Shown here one piece after another: positions 25,151 to 34,655 of a DNA stretch of 56,913 nt. The stretch comes from Oscillospiraceae bacterium (GTDB lineage Bacteria > Bacillota > Clostridia > Oscillospirales > Oscillospiraceae), in the NCBI GenBank assembly GCA_031270395.1, contig JAISXU010000045.1, forward strand, positions 1 to 56,913, written 5' to 3'. The number at the start of each line of letters is the position of its first letter. The first letter of the stretch is position 1. The position numbers were made by a program, and so were the translations under genes. The notes under the pieces were generated by a model that searched no databases, had not been told where the DNA came from, and saw only the letters and a program-made list of their open reading frames with translations.

Positions 25151-26536
25151 TCATTCCACGCCCGGCAGAGCGGGAAGAGCGTTGAGGCCGCGTTTGAGGT
25201 CCTCGTCCGTGGGGATATAGTCCTCCATGACGCCGCTGTTATACTGCATATACGCCGCCAGGTCAAAATAGCCCGTGCCGGTCAGGCCGAAGAGTATCGT
25301 CCTGGATTCGCCGGACTCCCTGCATTTGAGCGCCTCGTCGATCGCGACGCGTATGGCGTGGGCGGACTCCGGCGCGGGCAGCAGCCCCTCCACGCGCGCG
25401 AACAGCTTGGCGGCTTCAAACACGCTTATCTGGCCGACCGCCCGCGCCTCGTCGAGATAGCCGTCGTGATACAACTGCGAGAGTATGGGACTCATGCCGT
25501 GATAGCGCAGCCCGCCGGCGTGGTTCGAGGCCGGTATAAAGGAGGAACCCAGCGTGTACATCTTAGCGAGCGGGGTGACCTTGCCCGTGTCGCAGAAATC
25601 ATACGCGAATCGGCCGCGCGTCAGCGACGGGCAGGACGCCGGCTCGACGGCTATAAAGCGCGGCGACGCGCGGCCGGCCAGCTTGTCCGCCATAAAGGGC
25701 GCCATGAGCCCGCCCAAATTCGAGCCTCCGCCGGCGCAGCCTATTATCACGTCGGGGTATTCGCCGTATTTTTCGAGCGCCGCTTTTGCCTCCAGACCCA
25801 CTATCGACTGGTGGATGAGCACCTGATTCAAGACGCTGCCCAGCACGTAGCGGTAGCCCTCCGCCGTAACGGCGGCCTCCACGGCCTCCGATATGGCGCA
25901 GCCGAGGCTCCCCGTCGTATTCGGGTCGTCGGCCAATATTTGCCGCCCCACCTGCGTCGTCTCCGAGGGGGAGGGAGTGACCGAGGCGCCGTACGTCTCC
26001 ATTACCGCCTTGCGGTACGGCTTTTGCTCGGCGGACACCTTCACCATAAAGACCTTGCAGTCGAGTCCGAAATAGCCGCACGCCATGGAGAGCGCCGTCC
26101 CCCACTGTCCGGCGCCCGTCTCCGTGGTGACGCCCTTCAGCCCCTGGGCCTGCGCGTAATACGCCTGCGCTATCGCCGAATTGAGCTTGTGGCTGCCCGA
26201 CGTATTGCCGCCCTCGTACTTGTAATATATCTTTGCCGGAGTTTTCAGCTCTTTTTCCAGAAAGTACGCGCGCACGACCGGAGACGGGCGGTACATCCTG
26301 TAAAAATCGCGCACGGGGCCGGGTATCTCTATGAATCTGTCCTTGTCGTTGAGCTCCTGCTTTACCAGCTCGTCGCAAAACACGGGACGCAGATCGTCCT
26401 CCGTCACGGGCTGCAGCGTGCCGGGGTGCAGTATCGGGCGGTGATCCGTCTTCATGTCGGCGCGGACGTTGTACCACGCCTCGGGCATCTCGCCCTCCGT
26501 CAGATGTATTTTATACGGGATATCCTTCTCCGCCAT
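25151..26536 (-). CDS. Tryptophan synthase beta-like protein (TrpB2 type)
   Basis: A 461-residue PLP enzyme, longer at the N-terminus than ordinary TrpB, as in the TrpB2 group. PLP Lys117 lies in GGNTSGSHKLNSA; the phosphate-binding loop is CAGGGSNLGGLMAPF; TETGAGQWGTALS is also conserved. TrpB2 enzymes work without TrpA and convert free indole, or possibly phosphoserine and other substrates, to tryptophan. No other trp genes are nearby. ATG at 26536 with AGGGAGGA upstream. It follows a cyclophilin and the acs genes on the same strand, but with a 152-nt gap. Confidence 0.9.
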   Translation of the reverse strand: MAEKDIPYKIHLTEGEMPEAWYNVRADMKTDHRPILHPGTLQPVTEDDLRPVFCDELVKQELNDKDRFIEIPGPVRDFYRMYRPSPVVRAYFLEKELKTPAKIYYKYEGGNTSGSHKLNSAIAQAYYAQAQGLKGVTTETGAGQWGTALSMACGYFGLDCKVFMVKVSAEQKPYRKAVMETYGASVTPSPSETTQVGRQILADDPNTTGSLGCAISEAVEAAVTAEGYRYVLGSVLNQVLIHQSIVGLEAKAALEKYGEYPDVIIGCAGGGSNLGGLMAPFMADKLAGRASPRFIAVEPASCPSLTRGRFAYDFCDTGKVTPLAKMYTLGSSFIPASNHAGGLRYHGMSPILSQLYHDGYLDEARAVGQISVFEAAKLFARVEGLLPAPESAHAIRVAIDEALKCRESGESRTILFGLTGTGYFDLAAYMQYNSGVMEDYIPTDEDLKRGLNALPALPGVE

Positions 26537-26588
26537 TTATATGTGTCCTCCCTTTTGACAATAGTGCATAACCGCTATGCTCCGTCCG

Positions 26589-26688
26589 GCGGCGGCTTGC
26601 GCGCCGCCGCTGTTTTCGGTATTCTACCACACCGCGGATCTCCACGCAATCCTTTCCTCGCCGGGATGGAAATCCGGGATGGAAATCC
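26589..26688. repeat. Hairpin and tandem 13-bp repeats upstream of trpB2
   Basis: An 8-bp hairpin GCGGCGGC/GCCGCCGC (26589-26610) and two perfect tandem copies of GGGATGGAAATCC (26663-26675 and 26676-26688) lie in the gap between the cyclophilin stop and trpB2. Each 13-mer is itself a partial dyad. Role unknown: transcript end of the cyclophilin or a regulatory site of trpB2. Confidence 0.55.
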
Positions 26689-27261
26689 CTATAACACCTT
26701 TATTGTCTTTATCACTACGGGTTCGAGCGGCCTGTCCTCCGGGGAGCCCGTGGTCGGCACGGCGGATATCTCGTCCACGACGTCCATACCCTCTAACACG
26801 CGTCCGAACGCCGCGTACTCGCCGTCGAGGAACGTCGAGTCCGCATTAGTGATAAAGAACTGGCTCGACGCGGAGTCCTTGTCGTTCGCGCGCGCCATGC
26901 TTATCACGCCGCGCTTGTGGCTGATGCCGTTGGCGACCCCGTTTGACTCAAACTCGCCCTTGATCGTCTTGTCCGAACCGCCTGTGCCCGTCCCCTCGGG
27001 GTCTCCGCCCTGTATCATAAAGTCGGGAATTATGCGGTGGAACGTGAGCCCGTCGTAGAAGCCGTCCTTTGCCAGATTTATGAAGTTCTCGACCGTTATG
27101 GGAGCCGTCTTCGCGTCGAGCTCGAGCAGGATCGTACCGCCGCTCTCCATGGTTATCTCGACGCGCGGACTGTCGGCGCCGCCTTTCGCGCACCCGGCCG
27201 ACGCCAATACCGCGGCGGCCAGCGTCAATATGAGCGCCGCGTTTCTGATCATTTTTTTCAA
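26689..27261 (-). CDS. Cyclophilin-type peptidyl-prolyl cis-trans isomerase, lipoprotein
   Basis: A 190-residue protein. A lipoprotein signal peptide ends with SAGC (acylated Cys24); the cyclophilin domain follows with the conserved FHRIIPDFMIQGGDPEGTG, GVISMARANDKDSASSQFFI and AFGRVLEGMDVVD. It would assist folding of exported proteins outside the membrane. The start is a TTG at 27261, preceded by GAGGATG. It sits 57 nt downstream of acsC on the same strand; no direct link to acetyl-CoA synthesis is known. Confidence 0.93.
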   Translation of the reverse strand: MKKMIRNAALILTLAAAVLASAGCAKGGADSPRVEITMESGGTILLELDAKTAPITVENFINLAKDGFYDGLTFHRIIPDFMIQGGDPEGTGTGGSDKTIKGEFESNGVANGISHKRGVISMARANDKDSASSQFFITNADSTFLDGEYAAFGRVLEGMDVVDEISAVPTTGSPEDRPLEPVVIKTIKVL

Positions 27262-27318
27262 ATCGTCACATCCTCTTACTGAAAACCGCTTCAAGCCCGT
27301 ACTTGTCGCCGCCCTCAA

Positions 27319-28653
27319 CTACCCCGCCTTGTACTCCTTGAAAAACTTGACGAGCTCGACCGCCTCGTTGGGTGCGACTACTATCGTCCATCCGGGCAGC
27401 TTCTCCTCGATCTCGCCCTTCAGCACCGCCACCTTGCCCGGGATGACGAGCGTGCGGCTCTTGAGCTTACTCTCTATTTCAAACTCGCCTACGAATTTCG
27501 CTATGGACGACGCGGACAGCTTGCCCGCCGCCCACGCTGTCAAAACCGAATAGCCGCCCGCGTCGGAAATGAGCAGATTGAGCGGCACTCCCGAGCGCTC
27601 GAGCTCGCCCGACACGACGAAATACGTCAGCGCGAAATCGACGGTGGTCACGCAGAGCGCGTCCTCGCCCGCGCCGTTGAGCGGATATATGCCCGGCTCC
27701 ACCTTCATCGGCTTCTGCGGGTCGGTGTAGATATTCTGGCGCAGACCGTAGAGCGGAAGCGCCTGCGCGTAGCTCATTTTTTCCATCACGATGATCGAGC
27801 CGTATTTGAGCGTGAACAGCGAGGCGAGCGCGGTCTGCAAATACTCGTCCCCCGGGGCGAGTCTGGCCGGATTGACGATTGCCGGATACCCGAACACGCG
27901 GTCGTTATCGCGCAGCGCGGCGCGGCGTATCTGCACCGCCCACGCAAAGGCGTCCTTTATTGATGTCGAGCCGACGTCGAGCACCAGCTCCTTATTGCCC
28001 AGCTTCTCAAGCGCGGCCGCCGTGTCGTACAGCTCGTCGAGACTATTGCCGCCGACGCCCAGCGCGACGCCGAACTCCGAGGCCAGCGCGCCGAACTCGG
28101 CGTAATTGCCCGCGTCCGCGCCGTTGAGCAGCGGCTTCGACGCGGCGCAAAGCTCCAGAGCCGCCCTCGCCGCCGCGGCGTCCCGGCACTCCAGAATTAT
28201 CCCGCGCCCCGCATCCAGAGCTTTTTTCACAAGCTCCGCGTATTTGCCCGCGTCGCCCGTGAATTGCAGATTAAGAAGCTCCACGTACATGCGCTCGCCG
28301 AGTCTGTCGTAATCGACCCTTTTTATATCCGGCAGCTTTTCGTCGAAGCTGCCCTCGCAGACGTTGACGGCGTACAGATTCTTCGATACAAACGTCTTAT
28401 CGTGCCGGAACAGCACCGTCTCACCGCCGAGCGCAAACACGCTTTCCCCTGCGCCGATATTGAACTTTTTCATCGGGGGCGCCGTCGCGTCGCCGAGCTG
28501 CGCCTTCGCCTCGTCGGACAGGTGCGGGCATTTCGCCAAATCAACGGCGCCCTGCGCCACCTTCATCGCAAACGCCATACACGTGGGATTGCCGCAATCC
28601 TTGCAGTTTGTTTTCGGCGTGAGCTTAAATATATCAAGACCTTTCAGAGCCAT
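27319..28653 (-). CDS. acsC: Corrinoid iron-sulfur protein large subunit (AcsC, ACDS gamma)
   Basis: A 444-residue subunit that carries a [4Fe-4S] cluster and, with AcsD, a cobalamin that passes the methyl group to acetyl-CoA synthase. The N-terminal Fe-S module has Cys17, Cys20, Cys25 and Cys42 (TNCKDCGNPTC). The middle is a TIM barrel and the C-terminal part (LISDAGGYSVLTAWAAGKL) is the cobalamin-binding region. GGGGAGGAGAG precedes the ATG. It is last of the acs genes, 18 nt after acsD. Normal length for the family. Confidence 0.95.
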   Translation of the reverse strand: MALKGLDIFKLTPKTNCKDCGNPTCMAFAMKVAQGAVDLAKCPHLSDEAKAQLGDATAPPMKKFNIGAGESVFALGGETVLFRHDKTFVSKNLYAVNVCEGSFDEKLPDIKRVDYDRLGERMYVELLNLQFTGDAGKYAELVKKALDAGRGIILECRDAAAARAALELCAASKPLLNGADAGNYAEFGALASEFGVALGVGGNSLDELYDTAAALEKLGNKELVLDVGSTSIKDAFAWAVQIRRAALRDNDRVFGYPAIVNPARLAPGDEYLQTALASLFTLKYGSIIVMEKMSYAQALPLYGLRQNIYTDPQKPMKVEPGIYPLNGAGEDALCVTTVDFALTYFVVSGELERSGVPLNLLISDAGGYSVLTAWAAGKLSASSIAKFVGEFEIESKLKSRTLVIPGKVAVLKGEIEEKLPGWTIVVAPNEAVELVKFFKEYKAG

Positions 28654-28671
28654 AAAGCATCTCTCCTCCCC

Positions 28672-29613
28672 TTAAATAAGCGCTTTGATAAACCGGGACA
28701 CCGCTTTTACCGACTCCGGGTGTCTCAGTATTACGGCGTTCGAGCCGGCCGCCAGACACGCCGCGGCCGTGGAGACCTCCATGTTGATACCGCGTATCTC
28801 CATCGGCCCCCACTCGGGGAAGTCCTCCTCGGAGACTATCGCCTCTTTTACGCTCCACGCCTCGGCGCCTACCGGCGTAACTATGGGCATTTGAAGCATC
28901 ATGTCGTTTTGCGCGAGCGCCGCGGCCTTGACCCTGTCGATAGTGGACGCCACGTACTCAAAGCCGTATCCGGCGGCCGCCGAGCCCAGATTCATGGCCG
29001 TGTTCTCGCTCTTGACGCCCATCTGACTGATGAGCACGTTGAGCTGCTTTGCGAGGTTGATGTCCACGGCGGATTCCGCGCCCACCTTCTGGGAGTAGGC
29101 CAGCCCCACGGACGCGGCAATACTCTTGTAGTTCTCCTCGCGGGCGGACAGAACGAGTATATTGCGCCCCGAGAGCGCCTCCGATATTTTGTCGAACAGC
29201 TTTACGTCCTTGTCTATGCTCTTGCTTCCCTCGATTACGATCGGTATATCGACGGCGTCGGCGATCTCCTTTATCACCGCGACGCAGTCCTCAACCGATC
29301 TGTCGCCGCCGTCCGGATGCGCCCCGTCGAAGGACACGGCCAGAAAGTCGGCGCCCTCTACGGCCGCCGCTCTTCTGGCGGTCTCGGCGAGAGTATCCGC
29401 CCCCGCGTAATACTCGTCCATGCCGGGAATGCCGGCGTAGTGTCCGGCGTCGTGTATCTCGATGCCTATCTTGGGGCTGTTCTCTATCGGGGCGTCAAAG
29501 CTGTAAAACGGAAATACGTTTTCGCCCCCGAGAGATATCTCCCTGTCCCCTGTCCCTACGGTCAGCGCGTTGATCTTTGCCGTAAACTTCTGCGGCGTCG
29601 CCTTAAATGCCAT
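28672..29613 (-). CDS. acsD: Corrinoid iron-sulfur protein small subunit (AcsD, ACDS delta)
   Basis: A 313-residue TIM-barrel subunit partnering AcsC. Recognisable features are GGENVFPFYSFDAP near residue 30, the D-A-G-H segment (IEIHDAGHYAGIPGMDEYY), and the C-terminal WGPMEIRGINMEVSTA. Together the two subunits receive the methyl group from methyltetrahydrofolate via AcsE; acsE is not in this window. It lies 78 nt after acsB, a gap with short GC-rich hairpins, and 18 nt before acsC. Confidence 0.95.
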   Translation of the reverse strand: MAFKATPQKFTAKINALTVGTGDREISLGGENVFPFYSFDAPIENSPKIGIEIHDAGHYAGIPGMDEYYAGADTLAETARRAAAVEGADFLAVSFDGAHPDGGDRSVEDCVAVIKEIADAVDIPIVIEGSKSIDKDVKLFDKISEALSGRNILVLSAREENYKSIAASVGLAYSQKVGAESAVDINLAKQLNVLISQMGVKSENTAMNLGSAAAGYGFEYVASTIDRVKAAALAQNDMMLQMPIVTPVGAEAWSVKEAIVSEEDFPEWGPMEIRGINMEVSTAAACLAAGSNAVILRHPESVKAVSRFIKALI

Positions 29614-29691
29614 AAAATCATCCCTTTCTTCCCATCAATCGCGGAGCTTGCTTCCGCCGCGCGTTTGCCGCGGCGCGGCCGTGGTAAACGA

Positions 29692-31821
29692 CTAGAATAA
29701 CGGTTCCATCGCCAAAACGGGGTGCCCCTTTTCGGACAGGAACTCGAGCAGCGTCTCAGGGTCCTCGCTCACGCTCTCGTCGGCCACCATAGAGCAGAAA
29801 TCGTCTATGCCGTACAGCTCCCGGGCCGTCTCGTTTAATCTGTCGTGTACTATATCCTTCAGCGCCTTGGGCATCCAGACTATGCGCGTTATGCCGCCCT
29901 CGGCTTTCAAGAACTTCTTGGAGGCGATGAAGTGCTTGCCGTGCCCCATGAAGCCGGGCGTCTGCACGCCGCCGCCCGTCATGGACGCCATCTCGGAGAA
30001 CGTCATGCCAAGCGGAGTGATTCCCGTGTGCTCGCGGTTGACTATAGTGACGCCGTTTGAGGCGGGCTCTATGCCGCATATGCACTCGAAGCAGCCGCAG
30101 GAGGTCATGGGGTCCTCCAGTATCGAGTAGAGCGTCACACGCTCCAACGCGCCGTGCGAGTAATGCACGACGGCTTCGTTTACGTCCTCCCACGAGCCTA
30201 TATCCTCGTCTATTACGCGCTCCTTCGTCACCACCTGGCACGGCCCGTTCGGGTCGAGCTCGTTCGTCGCCTTCGCGTCGAGCCATGAGACGGCGCCGCA
30301 CAGCCCCAGGCGCTCCGGCGTCACGACGCAGACGTGCGAGGGCGAAAAGCTCTGGCAGAGTATGCAGCTGTAGAAGACCCCGACATTCTCGTCCGTCATG
30401 GAGCGCAGACGCATGTCGCGCTTATCGTAGCTCTTGTTCGCCTCCGCGCGCAGCTCCTTCAGCTTTGCCGGATCCGTCACTATCGTCACCTGGCACTTAT
30501 CGACCACGGTGTCGTATTCGCTCTTGACCTTCGCGTACAGCACCTCGCCGATATGCTTTATGCGGAAGCCCGCGTCAAACGCGTCAAGGCTCACGCGCAC
30601 GCGTATCATGTCACGCTGGCCCGTGTGCATAACGCCCTCGATGCAGTTGAGGAAGTTATGGAATTTGCGCTCGAACACGGGCTCAAAATCCGACTGCATA
30701 TTTTTACCGGCAACATCCACCATGATGCCCACGGCGATAGTCGCCCCCTGCTCGGCTTCGTCGATGTCCGGCCCGTCGAGCGTTATGCTGTGATCCTCTA
30801 TCTCGTGCGCCTCCTTCGTGCGCACCCACTCGAAGCAGTCCGCCCGCGCGCCGTTGATGTCCACGCGCGTGTCCTTCTTGCGGATGATCTCGCCCTCGAA
30901 CGCCGTGGAGAACGCGACGGGTATGTCGATGTCCGTGATCTTTATCTTGATGTCGCGCGCCTCCAGAGACGTCTCGATGAAATCGGCCACGTTCTCCTGA
31001 ATGATTATCGTCTTGGGAACCTTCCACACGTTTTCCACGACGTTTGTGATTACGGGGAAGCCCTTTGCGATGGCGCCCGCGCCGCACGCCACCGTCATGT
31101 CCCTAAGCGGCGGGAACACGTTTACAAACGCGAAAATGCGCTTGAACGAATACTCGTTGAACGCGTCCCAGTCGCCCGGCGTCACGGCGCCGAATATCAT
31201 TGCGGCGCGCACGACGAGCGATATGATGTGGCCCACCGCCCATATGTCCTCTCCCACCGGCACGACGCGCACGGGGAAGCCCATCTGTATTTTGGAGCGT
31301 ATCGCCTGATCTATAACGCCGCCTATGAGGAACACGAATATCCCGCGGTTTTGATACCCCTTGATGAGCGCCGCCGCCTCCTCGTCGGAGGGCGCGGGGT
31401 CTATGATGACGACGAAGCCGGGTATGTCCTGCGTGACGAGCGGGACGCCCAGCTCGCGCACCTCCGCGTCGGAAAAGTGCCCGTGGTACTTCGTGCCCTC
31501 GTAAGGACTGCGTCCGCCCGCGTACTTACAGCACTCGATGACCTCCGCCGCCATGACGGACGCTATGCCGCTCGAGAACACGTCGCCCGTGCGCTGCTCA
31601 TGGATCATCCTGCTCTTGATCTCGTCAAGCGCCTCGCGCAGATCGCCCAGCTTCGTTATCCGCCTGTTCTGATACGCGTAAATACACGCCATGTGGTACG
31701 CCGTGTCGGGCATTGCAAGAGACGCGTCCGCGCCGAGCTCGGCGAGAGCTTTCCCGTACTCGCTCTCCGCTTTTTCGTACATCTGATCGGCGCCTCTGAA
31801 AACCCTGTCAAAAAGTCCCAT
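29692..31821 (-). CDS. acsB: Acetyl-CoA synthase (AcsB, CODH/ACS alpha subunit)
   Basis: A 709-residue enzyme that joins CO, a methyl group and CoA into acetyl-CoA. All A-cluster ligands are present with the spacing of the Moorella enzyme: Cys486, Cys489, Cys498 and Cys508 (SCILCQSFSPSHVC, then LGLCGAV) for the cubane and bridge, and the Cys575-Gly-Cys577 motif for the distal nickel. The N-terminal CODH-contacting region is retained, so this is the bacterial type rather than the truncated archaeal one. AAAGGAG precedes the ATG. It lies 42 nt after cooC. Confidence 0.97.
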   Translation of the reverse strand: MGLFDRVFRGADQMYEKAESEYGKALAELGADASLAMPDTAYHMACIYAYQNRRITKLGDLREALDEIKSRMIHEQRTGDVFSSGIASVMAAEVIECCKYAGGRSPYEGTKYHGHFSDAEVRELGVPLVTQDIPGFVVIIDPAPSDEEAAALIKGYQNRGIFVFLIGGVIDQAIRSKIQMGFPVRVVPVGEDIWAVGHIISLVVRAAMIFGAVTPGDWDAFNEYSFKRIFAFVNVFPPLRDMTVACGAGAIAKGFPVITNVVENVWKVPKTIIIQENVADFIETSLEARDIKIKITDIDIPVAFSTAFEGEIIRKKDTRVDINGARADCFEWVRTKEAHEIEDHSITLDGPDIDEAEQGATIAVGIMVDVAGKNMQSDFEPVFERKFHNFLNCIEGVMHTGQRDMIRVRVSLDAFDAGFRIKHIGEVLYAKVKSEYDTVVDKCQVTIVTDPAKLKELRAEANKSYDKRDMRLRSMTDENVGVFYSCILCQSFSPSHVCVVTPERLGLCGAVSWLDAKATNELDPNGPCQVVTKERVIDEDIGSWEDVNEAVVHYSHGALERVTLYSILEDPMTSCGCFECICGIEPASNGVTIVNREHTGITPLGMTFSEMASMTGGGVQTPGFMGHGKHFIASKKFLKAEGGITRIVWMPKALKDIVHDRLNETARELYGIDDFCSMVADESVSEDPETLLEFLSEKGHPVLAMEPLF

Positions 31822-31863
31822 CCCGTATTATTCTCCTTTAGAATATTTATCCGCCGCGCGGCG

Positions 31864-32643
31864 TCACGCCCCAAGCTCCCGGTCTATCCGGGCCTTTATT
31901 ATCTCGATCTCGCCCACCGCCGCCGGACTCACATCAAACGGCGACGCGCCCGTCCTGTCGGCCTCTATGACGCCGTCGTCGTGGCTCACAAAGCCCAAAA
32001 GCTCCTCCGGCGGTATGCGCTCTCTCACATATTCCCTGTCGTCGTCCCCGCGCGTCTTGTTGGCGACGACGCTGATATTTCTCACGCCGAGGTCGCCCGC
32101 CAGCTTTTTCACATTCCTGTAAGTCTGTACGCTGCGCTCGCCCGGCTCTATGACCACGATGAACCTGTCTACAAAATCGGCGGTGCCGCGCCCAAGATGT
32201 TCAAGTCCGGCCTCCATGTCCAAGATGATCACCTCGTCGCGGGCCGTCACAAGGTTTGATATGACGCGCTTTAGCATCACGCTCTCCGGGCAGACGCAGC
32301 CCGAGCCGCCTTTTTCCACAGTACCCATGACGAGCAGCTTGACGCCGTGCTTCTCTATCGCGAATCTGTCCGGGATGTCGTCTACCTTGGGATTTATCTT
32401 GAACAGTCTGCCGTAGACCTCGCGTCCCGCGCCCGTGCGTTCCGCGATGAGCGCGCTCATTTCGGACAGAGGCGTCAGCCCTCGCAGCTCGCTCTCGGTG
32501 AAGCCGAGAGCCGGACCCAGATTGGCGTCGGGGTCGGCGTCAGCCGCGAGTACGCTCCGGCCCTCCGCCGCGTAAAGTCTCGCGAGTATCGCGGCCAGCG
32601 TCGTCTTGCCGACTCCGCCCTTGCCCGTGACGGCGATCTTCAT
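31864..32643 (-). CDS. cooC: CO dehydrogenase nickel-insertion ATPase CooC
   Basis: A 259-residue MinD/ParA-type ATPase that inserts Ni into CODH (and possibly ACS). The deviant P-loop GKGGVGKTTLAAILARLY is at the N-terminus; DADPDANLG and the CXC motif in SGCVCPESVMLKR (metal binding at the dimer interface) are diagnostic. The ATG at 32643 lies 4 nt after the cooS stop with only a weak ribosome site, so translation is probably coupled. Could be named acsF. Confidence 0.93.
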   Translation of the reverse strand: MKIAVTGKGGVGKTTLAAILARLYAAEGRSVLAADADPDANLGPALGFTESELRGLTPLSEMSALIAERTGAGREVYGRLFKINPKVDDIPDRFAIEKHGVKLLVMGTVEKGGSGCVCPESVMLKRVISNLVTARDEVIILDMEAGLEHLGRGTADFVDRFIVVIEPGERSVQTYRNVKKLAGDLGVRNISVVANKTRGDDDREYVRERIPPEELLGFVSHDDGVIEADRTGASPFDVSPAAVGEIEIIKARIDRELGA

Positions 32644-32647
32644 GGCC

Positions 32648-34555
32648 TTACAGTACGCCCACCGCGGCAAGCGCCTCGCGTTTTGCCTCGATACCGTCGA
32701 TTATCTCGCGGACGAGATCGTGCGGGTCTGTGTTTATAATGAAGCCCGCGCCCGTTATCCTGCGCGTACCCTCCGTGATTAGCTCCATCATCTGCGCGGA
32801 GCCCTTTACCTGCGGCTCTATGCCAAGATAGACGTCGATGCCGGTAGACACCACGTAGTTTGCTATCGAAACGGCTTTCTCGCTCATCCACTCCGGGGCG
32901 ACGCCGACCACGGGTATCTGCGATATATCCACGCCCCAGTCGCGCGCTATGCCGTTGGCGAGCAGCATCATGCGGCTTATGTCCACGCAGGCGCCCATAT
33001 GTAGTATGGGCGGTATGCCTATGAGCTCGCACACGCGTTTGAGGCCCGCGCCGCAGAGGTCCTTCGCCTCCATGTTCAATAGACCCGCCTTTGTGGCAAG
33101 CTGCGCGGCGCAGCCGGTGGCCACTATGAGGATGTCGTTGCGCAGCAGCTCTCTCATTATCTCAAAGTGCGAGTAGTCGGGACGTATCTTGGGGTTATTG
33201 CAGCCCACTATCGCGACGGCGCCGCGGAGCACGCCCGCCCTGATGGCGTCTATCGCGGGACGGAACGAGCCGCGCTCGTCCACGTGGCTGTTCGTCACCT
33301 TGTCGAGCTCTTTTATAATCTGTTCCGTCGGGTATCCCACTACGGCCGTCTGCTTGTGCTCGGGAATAAACAGCTTGCTCTCGTCTCTGTTCTTGTAGTT
33401 GTCTATCGCCATTATGACAAGCTCGCGCGCCTGTTCGAGGGCGGTCTCAGGCTTGAATTCGATGTAAGTAGAGCCGGGGATGCGCGCTATGGGCGAGCTC
33501 GTGATAAACTTCGTGTGGAAACACTCCGTAAGCTGCGCGAGCGCGGGGAAAATACACTGCACATCGACGCACATCATCTCCAAAGCGCCCGTCAGCACCG
33601 CGTTTTCCTGTTGCAGGAAGTTGCCCGCCATGCGCACGCCGTGGCGCATCGCAATCTCGTTTGCCGTACAGCACAGGCCGACGATGTTTATCCCCTTCGC
33701 GCCGGCGGCGCGCGCCCGATCGCCCAGATCCTTCTGCTCCGCCGCAAAAACGACCATCTCCGAGAAAACCGGATCGTGGCCGTGTACGGCAATATTTACC
33801 ATATCCTTTTCGAGTACGCCCAGATTGCCCTCCGTCCGCCTGACGGTCGGCGTCCCGAACAGTATGTCCGTGACCTCCGTGCCGAGCATCGAGCCGCCCC
33901 AGCCGTTCGACAGGCCGCAGCGCAGTCCCTGCCGGACGAGCGCCTCGGCGTCGGCCGTGTTGCCCATGTGCGTCATGTGCATGGCCGTAGCGATCTCGCG
34001 GTCGATAGCGCGCGGCATTATGCCCTCGCGCGCCCACACTTCGCGGCGCTCCGGTATGGCCCTCTCGGCGAAGCGCTGAGTTCCAAACGGCTTGCCGAAC
34101 TCCATGAGCGCGGTCTCCGCGACCTCGTGCGCGATGTCGTATATATCGCGCCCCTCGGTCTCGATGCCGTACTCCTCCGCGAGCCTTATGAGCTTCTGCT
34201 CGTCGCGCACGGGGTAATTTCCGTCCCTGCTCGACATGTGCAGTACGTGCAGTATCTCGCGCGCGTGATCGGAGTGCGACGCCGTGCCCGCCGCTACCAT
34301 ACGCAGATAATTCCTGCCCGCTATCGCGTGCGCGTCCGCGCCGCAGATTCCGCGCGGCGCCTTAGGCGTGACGCGGCACGGGCCCATGGAGCAGATACGG
34401 CAGCATATCCCATCCTCTCCGAAACGGCACTGCGGCGTCTGGTTGCGCTTCCTGTCCTCATACGTCTCCGCGCACACCTGACACGCCGTATCGCGAAGCC
34501 GCTGGGTATCGGCCTCCATCTCCTCCACGGTCGTAACTTGATTCCATCCGCTCAT
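32648..34555 (-). CDS. cooS: Ni-Fe carbon monoxide dehydrogenase, catalytic subunit
   Basis: A 635-residue CODH (AcsA in CODH/ACS complexes) that interconverts CO and CO2. The D- and B-cluster cysteines are at the N-terminus: Cys43, Cys51, Cys52, Cys55 and Cys60 in CRFGEDGICCRICSMGPC. C-cluster segments include GLCCTANEI, MMCVDVQCIFPAL, IVGCNNPK, ATGCAAQLATKAG and LHMGACVDISRM. The ATG at 34555 (MSGWNQ) has an AAAGG site; a longer in-frame sequence reaches beyond the promoter and is not translated. First gene of the cooS-cooC-acsB-acsD-acsC operon. Confidence 0.97.
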   Translation of the reverse strand: MSGWNQVTTVEEMEADTQRLRDTACQVCAETYEDRKRNQTPQCRFGEDGICCRICSMGPCRVTPKAPRGICGADAHAIAGRNYLRMVAAGTASHSDHAREILHVLHMSSRDGNYPVRDEQKLIRLAEEYGIETEGRDIYDIAHEVAETALMEFGKPFGTQRFAERAIPERREVWAREGIMPRAIDREIATAMHMTHMGNTADAEALVRQGLRCGLSNGWGGSMLGTEVTDILFGTPTVRRTEGNLGVLEKDMVNIAVHGHDPVFSEMVVFAAEQKDLGDRARAAGAKGINIVGLCCTANEIAMRHGVRMAGNFLQQENAVLTGALEMMCVDVQCIFPALAQLTECFHTKFITSSPIARIPGSTYIEFKPETALEQARELVIMAIDNYKNRDESKLFIPEHKQTAVVGYPTEQIIKELDKVTNSHVDERGSFRPAIDAIRAGVLRGAVAIVGCNNPKIRPDYSHFEIMRELLRNDILIVATGCAAQLATKAGLLNMEAKDLCGAGLKRVCELIGIPPILHMGACVDISRMMLLANGIARDWGVDISQIPVVGVAPEWMSEKAVSIANYVVSTGIDVYLGIEPQVKGSAQMMELITEGTRRITGAGFIINTDPHDLVREIIDGIEAKREALAAVGVL

Positions 34556-34655
34556 AGCAAATTTTACCTTTCCTTCCCCTGACACAAAAGACCCGCGCCG
34601 TTTCCGCCGCGGCCCCTCCGTCAAAAATGCGTCCGTCGTCTGTAATGCCGGACAC

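Noticed and set aside
25007-27058. 683-codon open frame on the plus strand
   Set aside because: It lies opposite trpB2 and the cyclophilin gene, is rich in Arg/His/Tyr as expected for an antisense reading of GC-rich genes, and has no recognisable domain or ribosome site.
28264-29700. 478-codon open frame opposite acsC and acsD
   Set aside because: Mirror frame with no domain; the minus-strand genes have ribosome sites and full cofactor motifs.
30334-32259. 641-codon open frame opposite acsB and cooC
   Set aside because: Antisense shadow of two highly conserved genes with complete active sites; composition is Arg/His-rich and no family is recognised.
33167-34582. 471-codon open frame opposite cooS
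   Set aside because: Same reasoning: mirror of a conserved gene, no domain, no start signal.
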